Assembly: GCA_965656935.1 (NCBI GenBank)
Contig: CBFHMG010000015.1
Coordinates: 1 to 46,029 of the forward strand
DNA from: M30B80 sp965656935
Lineage (GTDB): Bacteria; Pseudomonadota; Alphaproteobacteria; Rhodobacterales; Rhodobacteraceae
Reading direction: 5' to 3'
DNA length: 46,029 bases
Below are positions 40,454-46,029 of the stretch, one piece after another; position 1 is the stretch's first letter, and the number at the start of each line of letters is the position of its first letter. A program made the position numbers and the translations under genes. The notes below the pieces were generated by a model that saw nothing but the letters and a program-made list of their open reading frames with translations, searched no databases and was not told the DNA's origin.

Positions 40454-40867
40454 TTACCAGTCTTCGCGGACGACTGTGCGTGTTTTCACCGGAAGCTTCA
40501 TCGCTGCAAGGCGCAGGGCCTCACGGGCGATTGGCTCGGAAACACCATCGATCTCGAACATCACGCGGCCTGGCTTGACCTTGCATGCCCAATAATCAAC
40601 GGAACCTTTACCTTTACCCATACGAACTTCGACGGGCTTGGAGGTTACCGGAGTATCTGGGAAAATGCGGATCCAGACACGACCCTGACGCTTCATGTGA
40701 CGCGTCATGGCACGACGCGCAGCTTCGATCTGACGTGCAGTTACACGCTCAGGCTGAAGAGCCTTCAGGCCATAGGTGCCAAAGTTGAGGTCAGACCCGC
40801 CCTTTGCCAGACCTTTGATACGGCCTTTTTGCATCTTGCGGAATTTAGTGCGCTTTGGTTGCAGCAT
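40454..40867 (-). CDS. rplP: Ribosomal protein uL16
   Basis: A 137-residue uL16 (MLQPKRTKFRKMQKGRIKGL, ARQIEAARRAMTRHMKRQG). It supports the A-site tRNA at the peptidyl-transferase centre. VRMGKGKG contains Arg82, the counterpart of E. coli Arg81, which the oxygenase YcfD hydroxylates. It follows rpsC by 12 bases and is followed by an intrinsic terminator, so it ends the S10 block here. Confidence 0.98.
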   Translation of the reverse strand: MLQPKRTKFRKMQKGRIKGLAKGGSDLNFGTYGLKALQPERVTARQIEAARRAMTRHMKRQGRVWIRIFPDTPVTSKPVEVRMGKGKGSVDYWACKVKPGRVMFEIDGVSEPIAREALRLAAMKLPVKTRTVVREDW

Positions 40868-40879
40868 CTTTCAAACTCC

Positions 40880-41587
40880 TCAGCGGTCACGGCGGGGACG
40901 CGACGGACCACCACCTTCTTGAAGCTCAGCCGAACGACGATCACGTGCAGCAGGATCATGCTCCATGATCTCGCCTTTGAAAATCCACGTTTTGATACCG
41001 ATGATACCGTAAGGTGTCATGGCTTCAGCATGTGCATAATCAATATCGGCACGAAGGGTGTGGAGTGGCACGCGGCCCTCACGGTACCATTCGGTCCGGG
41101 CGATTTCCGCGCCGCCAAGACGGCCCGCAACATTCACACGAATACCGAGCGAACCCATACGCATTGCGTTCTGCACGGCGCGCTTCATGGCACGACGGAA
41201 GGACACACGACGCTCAAGCTGCTGAGCAATCGATTCAGCGACAAGCTGAGCATCAAGCTCGGGCTTGCGCACTTCAACGATGTTCAGGTGCAATTCACTG
41301 TCGGTCATTGCCGCCAGTTTCTTGCGAAGTGTCTCGATGTCTGCACCTTTTTTGCCGATGATCACACCAGGACGAGCGGTGTGGACCGTAACGCGGCATT
41401 TGCGGTGAGGACGTTCGATAATGACCTTCGAAACACCTGCTTGCTTGCATTCAACAGCAATGAATTCACGCATACGGATATCTTCAAGCAGAAGATTACC
41501 GTAATCCTTCGTGTCGGCATACCAGCGGCTGTCCCAGGTGCGGTTCACCTGCAGGCGCATGCCAATCGGATTGACCTTATGACCCAT
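40880..41587 (-). CDS. rpsC: Ribosomal protein uS3
   Basis: A 235-residue uS3 with a KH domain (VIIGKKGADIETLRKKLAAM) and the start MGHKVNPIGMRLQVNRTWDS. It lines the mRNA entry channel. Its ATG overlaps the rplV stop by one base (TAATG). The C-terminal tail is charged (DHDPAARDRRSAELQEGGGP, then SRPRRDR). Confidence 0.98.
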   Translation of the reverse strand: MGHKVNPIGMRLQVNRTWDSRWYADTKDYGNLLLEDIRMREFIAVECKQAGVSKVIIERPHRKCRVTVHTARPGVIIGKKGADIETLRKKLAAMTDSELHLNIVEVRKPELDAQLVAESIAQQLERRVSFRRAMKRAVQNAMRMGSLGIRVNVAGRLGGAEIARTEWYREGRVPLHTLRADIDYAHAEAMTPYGIIGIKTWIFKGEIMEHDPAARDRRSAELQEGGGPSRPRRDR

Positions 41588-41967
41588 TACGCTTGCTCCT
41601 CGACCTGGCGAACTTTGATGGTGAGTTCCGAGAACGGCTTGTGGATACGCCCGAACCGGCCACGTGCACGCGGACGACCGCGCTTCATGATCAGGTTCTT
41701 GCCCACGAAGGCCTCGGCGACGACGAGCTCGTCAACATCAAGGTTGTGGTTGTTTTCAGCATTGGCGATTGCCGATTGCAGGCACTTCTTCACATCGATC
41801 GCGATACGCTTGTTCGAGAAGGTCAGCACAGTAAGCGCTTTTTCGACCTTCTTGCCACGGATCAATTGAGCGACGAGGTTCAGTTTCTGCGGGCTTGTGC
41901 GCAGCATGCGCAGCTTTGCCATCGCTTCGTTATCCGCCACGCGGCGGGGATTTTTATCCTTGCCCAT
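41587..41967 (-). CDS. rplV: Ribosomal protein uL22
   Basis: A 126-residue uL22 with the tunnel-lining beta hairpin (GKNLIMKRGRPRARGRFGRI) that shapes macrolide binding. SPQKLNLVAQLIRGKKVEKA is conserved. It follows rpsS by three bases and overlaps rpsC by one. Confidence 0.98.
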   Translation of the reverse strand: MGKDKNPRRVADNEAMAKLRMLRTSPQKLNLVAQLIRGKKVEKALTVLTFSNKRIAIDVKKCLQSAIANAENNHNLDVDELVVAEAFVGKNLIMKRGRPRARGRFGRIHKPFSELTIKVRQVEEQA

Positions 41968-41970
41968 GGC

Positions 41971-42249
41971 TTACTTCCTCTTAGCTTTTTTGTCAGCCGC
42001 GTGACCGTAATAGGTGCGCGTCGGCGAATATTCCCCAAACTTCTGGCCGATCATATCCTCGGTCACGTTGACCGGAATATGTTTGCGACCATTGTAGACC
42101 CCAAAAGTGAGGCCCACGAACTGGGGAAGGATGGTGGAGCGGCGCGACCAGATCTTGATGACCTCATTGCGACCGGATTCCTTCGATTTTTCTGCCTTTT
42201 TGAGGACGTAAGAGTCGACAAAAGGACCTTTCCAAACAGAGCGAGACAT
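41971..42249 (-). CDS. rpsS: Ribosomal protein uS19
   Basis: A 92-residue uS19 (MSRSVWKGPFVDSYVLKKAE, GLTFGVYNGRKHIPVNVTED, GEYSPTRTYYGHAADKKAKR). It is in the small-subunit head beside uS13. It follows rplB by three bases. Confidence 0.98.
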   Translation of the reverse strand: MSRSVWKGPFVDSYVLKKAEKSKESGRNEVIKIWSRRSTILPQFVGLTFGVYNGRKHIPVNVTEDMIGQKFGEYSPTRTYYGHAADKKAKRK

Positions 42250-42252
42250 GTC

Positions 42253-43095
42253 TTAGCGCCCTTTCTTCTTGGCGTGACGCGAGCGGATGATGAGCTTCTG
42301 AGACGCCTTGTTCTTGTCGCGGGTGCGGCGACCCTTGGTGTCCTTACCCCAAGGCGTAACCGGAGTACGGCCACCTGAGGTCCGGCCTTCACCACCACCA
42401 TGTGGGTGATCGATCGGGTTCATTGCAACACCACGAACGGAAGGACGCTTGCCCATGTGACGGACACGGCCAGCCTTACCGAGGTTCTGGTTCGAGTTGT
42501 CAGGGTTCGACACGGCACCAACGGTGGCCATGCATTCCTGACGCACCAGGCGCAGCTCGCCCGAAGACAAACGAATCTGAGCGTAGCCGCCATCACGGCC
42601 AACGAACTGAGCATAAGTGCCTGCGGCGCGGGCGATCTGGCCGCCTTTACCTGGCTTAAGCTCGATATTGTGGACAATCGTTCCGATCGGGAGACCCGAG
42701 AAGGGCATCGCGTTTCCGGGCTTGATGTCTGCCTTTGCGGAGGCAATCACCTTATCACCAACTGCGAGACGCTGTGGTGCGAGGATATAGGTTTGTTCGC
42801 CATCTTCGTATTTCACGAGGGCGATAAACGCTGTCCGGTTGGGATCGTATTCAATCCGCTCTACCGTTGCCGATACATCGAACTTGGTACGCTTGAAATC
42901 TACGATACGATAGAGACGCTTCGCGCCACCGCCGCGGCGGCGTGCTGTGATCCGTCCGGTATTGTTCCGGCCGCCTTTTTTGGTCAGACCCTCAGTGAGG
43001 GACTTAACCGGGCGACCTTTCCAAAGCTCCGAACGGTCGATCAGAACCAGCCCACGCTGGCCCGGCGTCGTCGGTTTATACGACTTGAGTGCCAT
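42253..43095 (-). CDS. rplB: Ribosomal protein uL2
   Basis: A 280-residue uL2, needed for subunit joining and peptidyl-transferase activity. The conserved MNPIDHPHGGGEGRTSGGR with its essential His is intact. It lies 127 bases after rplW, the only sizeable gap inside the S10 block, with a hairpin in it. Confidence 0.98.
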   Translation of the reverse strand: MALKSYKPTTPGQRGLVLIDRSELWKGRPVKSLTEGLTKKGGRNNTGRITARRRGGGAKRLYRIVDFKRTKFDVSATVERIEYDPNRTAFIALVKYEDGEQTYILAPQRLAVGDKVIASAKADIKPGNAMPFSGLPIGTIVHNIELKPGKGGQIARAAGTYAQFVGRDGGYAQIRLSSGELRLVRQECMATVGAVSNPDNSNQNLGKAGRVRHMGKRPSVRGVAMNPIDHPHGGGEGRTSGGRTPVTPWGKDTKGRRTRDKNKASQKLIIRSRHAKKKGR

Positions 43096-43181
43096 GCTTT
43101 CTGTCTTCCGTTGCTTTGCGGGGGGTAAGCCCCGTTAGGTGAAGGGCCCCCGAAAGGTCCCCGAATCTCTTTAAATGCGAC

Positions 43182-43203
43182 GGCCCCGATCAAGATCGGG
43201 GCC
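43182..43203 (-). other. Intercistronic hairpin after rplW
   Basis: GGCCCCGATC and GATCGGGGCC around AA (43182-43203), or 9 bp with a 4-base loop, 19 bases after the rplW stop. No U-tract follows. It stands in the 127-base gap before rplB. Confidence 0.7.
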
Positions 43204-43222
43204 GAAGTGATGCCGTCCTCTA

Positions 43223-43519
43223 TTAGAGGCCAGTAGTGACGTCAATGGTGTTACCCTCTTCGAGCGTAACATATGCTTTTTTGACATCCTTGCGTGTGCC
43301 CGCGATACCGCGGAAACGCTTGTTCTTACCCTTGGTGATTGTGGTGTTAACCGCTTTCACCTTTACACCAAACAGGCTTTCAACAGCCTCTTTGATCTGG
43401 GGTTTATTCGCATCGATCGCGACTTCAAAAACAACCGCTCCGTTTTCGGAGACCATGGTCGCTTTTTCAGTGATGATCGGCTTGCGAACGACGTCGTAAT
43501 GCTCAGGCTTCGTGCTCAT
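43223..43519 (-). CDS. rplW: Ribosomal protein uL23
   Basis: A 98-residue uL23 (YDVVRKPIITEKATMVSENG, FGVKVKAVNTTITKGKNKRF). It sits at the tunnel exit and docks trigger factor and SRP. Its ATG overlaps the rplD stop by four bases. A strong hairpin follows the gene. Confidence 0.98.
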   Translation of the reverse strand: MSTKPEHYDVVRKPIITEKATMVSENGAVVFEVAIDANKPQIKEAVESLFGVKVKAVNTTITKGKNKRFRGIAGTRKDVKKAYVTLEEGNTIDVTTGL

Positions 43520-44136
43520 TTCAGTCGAGCCTCCAGTGCTTCAACACCCGCTTTGGTGATCACGAGTGTGTCACGCTTGAGGATGTCATAAACGTTGGCA
43601 CCCATCGTGGGCAGCACATCAAGACCTTCGATGTTCTGAGCCGCGCGGGCGAAGTTTGCGTCAACCGCTGCACCATCGATGATCAATGCACGCTTCCAGC
43701 CGAGATCCTTGATCTGCTTGGCCAGAACGCTGGTCTTGGCTTCTGCCAAGGCCGCATTGTCGATGATGACCAGCTCACCTGCCGCAACCTTTGCCGAAAG
43801 CGCGTGCTTCAGGCCAAGTTTACGGAACTTTTTGGTCAGCTCGTGGCCGTGGCTACGAGGGGTTGGACCCTTGTAGATACCGCCCTTACGGAAGATCGGT
43901 GCGTTACGGTCACCGTGGCGTGCGCCGCCGGTGCCCTTTTGGCGATAGATCTTCTTGGTCGAATAGCTGGTCTCGGAACGGGTCTTGACCTTGTGGGTAC
44001 CAGCTTGCGCATTGTTGCGCTGCCAGCGGACCACACGGTGCAGGATGTCCACGCGGGGTTCCAGACCGAAGATGTCGTCGCCGAGATCTACGGAACCGGC
44101 TTTACCACCGTCCAATTTGATGACGTCGAGTTTCAT
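43516..44136 (-). CDS. rplD: Ribosomal protein uL4
   Basis: A 206-residue uL4 whose extended loop reaches the exit tunnel (KTRSETSYSTKKIYRQKGTG, ARHGDRNAPIFRKGG). In E. coli uL4 also represses the S10 operon; its leader lies outside this window. It overlaps rplC by one base (TAATG) and rplW by four. Confidence 0.98.
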   Translation of the reverse strand: MKLDVIKLDGGKAGSVDLGDDIFGLEPRVDILHRVVRWQRNNAQAGTHKVKTRSETSYSTKKIYRQKGTGGARHGDRNAPIFRKGGIYKGPTPRSHGHELTKKFRKLGLKHALSAKVAAGELVIIDNAALAEAKTSVLAKQIKDLGWKRALIIDGAAVDANFARAAQNIEGLDVLPTMGANVYDILKRDTLVITKAGVEALEARLK

Positions 44137-44873
44137 TATTCCTCACCTCCCTCGGCGGGTGCCTCTTGTACCGGAGCTTCGGCAGCAGGGGCAGCGGCGG
44201 ATTTCAGAGCAGCAGGCAGAACCGCGTTCTCGGGGAACGGCTTCTTGACTGCATCCTTGACGGTCACCCAACCACCTTTGGAGCCGGGAACGGCGCCTTT
44301 GACCATGATCAAGCCACGGTCGGTGTCGGTGCGCACAACCTGAAGGTTCTGCGTGGTAACACGGGCAGCACCCATGTGACCGGCCATCTTCTTGCCTTTG
44401 AAAACACGGCCAGGGTCTTGACACTGACCTGTGGAGCCGTGCGAACGGTGGCTGATCGAAACACCATGCGATGCACGAAGGCCGCCGAAGTTGTGGCGCT
44501 TCATCGCACCGGCAAAACCTTTACCGATCGATGTGCCCGCAACGTCAACATATTGACCTTCGAAATAGTGATCGGCAGTGATCTCTTCACCAACGCCAAT
44601 CAGGTTCTCGGGGTCGACACGGAACTCAACCAGCTTGCGCTTTGGCGCAACCTTTGCGGCGGCGAAGTGACCGCGCATAGGGGCCGAAACGCGCTTGACC
44701 TTGGCAGTGCCTGCACCAAGCTGAACAGCAGTATAGCCATCCTTCTCAGGGGTGCGCTGCGACACAACCTGAAGGCCGTCAAGCTGCAGAACGGTGACAG
44801 GGATCTGACGACCGTCTTCCATGAACAACCGGGTCATGCCCAGTTTCTTTGCGATAATTCCAGAGCGCAACAT
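44136..44873 (-). CDS. rplC: Ribosomal protein uL3
   Basis: A 245-residue uL3 (MLRSGIIAKKLGMTRLFMED). GSTGQCQDPGRVFKGKKMAG holds the Gln region methylated by PrmB in E. coli. The last ~25 residues are an Ala/Glu-rich tail (SAAAPAAEAPVQEAPAEGGE) longer than E. coli uL3, as in many alphaproteobacteria. It follows rpsJ by 14 bases. Confidence 0.98.
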   Translation of the reverse strand: MLRSGIIAKKLGMTRLFMEDGRQIPVTVLQLDGLQVVSQRTPEKDGYTAVQLGAGTAKVKRVSAPMRGHFAAAKVAPKRKLVEFRVDPENLIGVGEEITADHYFEGQYVDVAGTSIGKGFAGAMKRHNFGGLRASHGVSISHRSHGSTGQCQDPGRVFKGKKMAGHMGAARVTTQNLQVVRTDTDRGLIMVKGAVPGSKGGWVTVKDAVKKPFPENAVLPAALKSAAAPAAEAPVQEAPAEGGEE

Positions 44874-44887
44874 CTACATGCCCTCCC

Positions 44888-45202
44888 TTAGACCTTGATC
44901 TCGACATCCACGCCGGCGGCGAGGTCGAGCTTCATCAGCGCGTCTACCGTCTGCGGGGTCGGATCAACGATGTCCAAGAGACGCTTGTGGGTACGGATTT
45001 CCCACTGGTCACGGCTCTTTTTGTCGATATGGGGTCCACGCAGAACGGTGAACTTTTCAATCTTGTTCGGCAGCGGGATGGGCCCGCGAACCTGTGCGCC
45101 AGTCCGCTTGGCGGTGCTGACGATTTCCTGAGTGCTGGCATCCAGCACACGGTAATCAAACGCCTTCAGGCGGATGCGGATATTTTGGCTTTGTGCGGCC
45201 AT
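44888..45202 (-). CDS. rpsJ: Ribosomal protein uS10
   Basis: A 104-residue uS10 (MAAQSQNIRIRLKAFDYRVL, GPIPLPNKIEKFTVLRGPH). It is in the small-subunit head and also works with NusB in antitermination. Of two ATGs six bases apart the second is chosen: AAGGA stands eight bases before it but only two before the first. It lies about 107 bases after tuf. Confidence 0.97.
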   Translation of the reverse strand: MAAQSQNIRIRLKAFDYRVLDASTQEIVSTAKRTGAQVRGPIPLPNKIEKFTVLRGPHIDKKSRDQWEIRTHKRLLDIVDPTPQTVDALMKLDLAAGVDVEIKV

Positions 45203-45274
45203 AATCATAATCCTTTACGATTGAGAGGAGGGGCAGGATTTAACTCCACCCCTCGTCGAACCGGTTTCAAGTAG

Positions 45275-45301
45275 CGCAAGGGCACAGAACGCGCCCTTGC
45301 G
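45275..45301 (-). other. Intercistronic hairpin after tuf
   Basis: CGCAAGGGC (45275-45283) and GCCCTTGCG (45293-45301) form a 9-bp stem with a 9-base loop, eight bases after the tuf stop. No U-tract follows, so rpsJ can be reached by read-through. Confidence 0.7.
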
Positions 45302-45309
45302 AATTCAGA

Positions 45310-46029
<720 letters not shown>

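Noticed and set aside
40697..41869. 390-residue plus-strand frame across rplP, rpsC and rplV
   Set aside because: It spans three well-conserved ribosomal protein genes and cannot be a gene in its own right without strong evidence.

Overview
This window looks like chromosomal DNA of a Rhodobacterales-type alphaproteobacterium (Roseobacter/Rhodobacter relatives). The evidence is the GC-rich coding bias, a bztABCD-type glutamate/aspartate transporter, the gene order rpmH-rnpA-yidD-(ttcA)-yidC-MOSC-engB-argB, an ATP12 gene, a Cys4 adenylate kinase of the kind known from Paracoccus, and the sequences of the ribosomal proteins. Family names rest on sequence recognition by reading; no database search was possible.

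Layout. (1) 185-6919, minus: a MoxR AAA ATPase / DUF58 / BatA-DUF4159 / membrane-protein operon with overlapping start and stop codons. (2) 6981-8935: a DUF1285 gene, a small DUF2798 membrane protein, a 317-base stretch without a credible gene, an SRPBCC protein and tRNA-Arg(ACG). (3) 8982-12542, minus: a TVP38/TMEM64 membrane protein, a mercuric-reductase-like flavoprotein and a TTG-started orphan sensor kinase in one apparent operon, preceded by two related dyad repeats. (4) 12722-19947, plus: rpmH-rnpA-yidD, ttcA, then yidC-MOSC-engB and argB-sixA with translational coupling; a DUF3833 lipoprotein gene sits inverted between yidD and ttcA. (5) 20057-25213, minus: the bzt amino-acid ABC transporter, whose BztC permease carries about 210 extra residues of predicted coiled coil. 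(6) 25448-29614, minus: ATP12 chaperone, HAD phosphatase, RluC-type pseudouridine synthase and CrcB fluoride channel, each overlapping the next by four bases, with rarA upstream. (7) 29631-46029, minus: the S10-spc-alpha ribosomal cluster, from the 3' part of tuf through rpsJ to rplP, a 2OG-Fe(II) oxygenase gene, rpmC to rplO, secY, adk, rpsM, rpsK, rpoA and rplQ, closed by a strong intrinsic terminator.

How it fits together. Most of the window is housekeeping: ribosome assembly, transcription (rpoA), protein export and insertion (secY, yidC, yidD), tRNA maturation and modification (rnpA, ttcA), and arginine synthesis. The ribosomal cluster is not one uninterrupted operon. An intrinsic terminator follows rplP, promoter-like sequences precede rpmC, rplO and rpsM, and GC-rich hairpins without U-tracts stand directly after tuf, rplW, rplR, rplO, rpsK and rpoA.

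The points most worth following are the 2OG-Fe(II) oxygenase gene next to rplP (L16 is the substrate of the E. coli oxygenase YcfD), the coiled-coil insertion in BztC, and the TVP38-flavoprotein-kinase operon with its paired dyads. No CRISPR array, insertion sequence, prophage or replication origin was seen.
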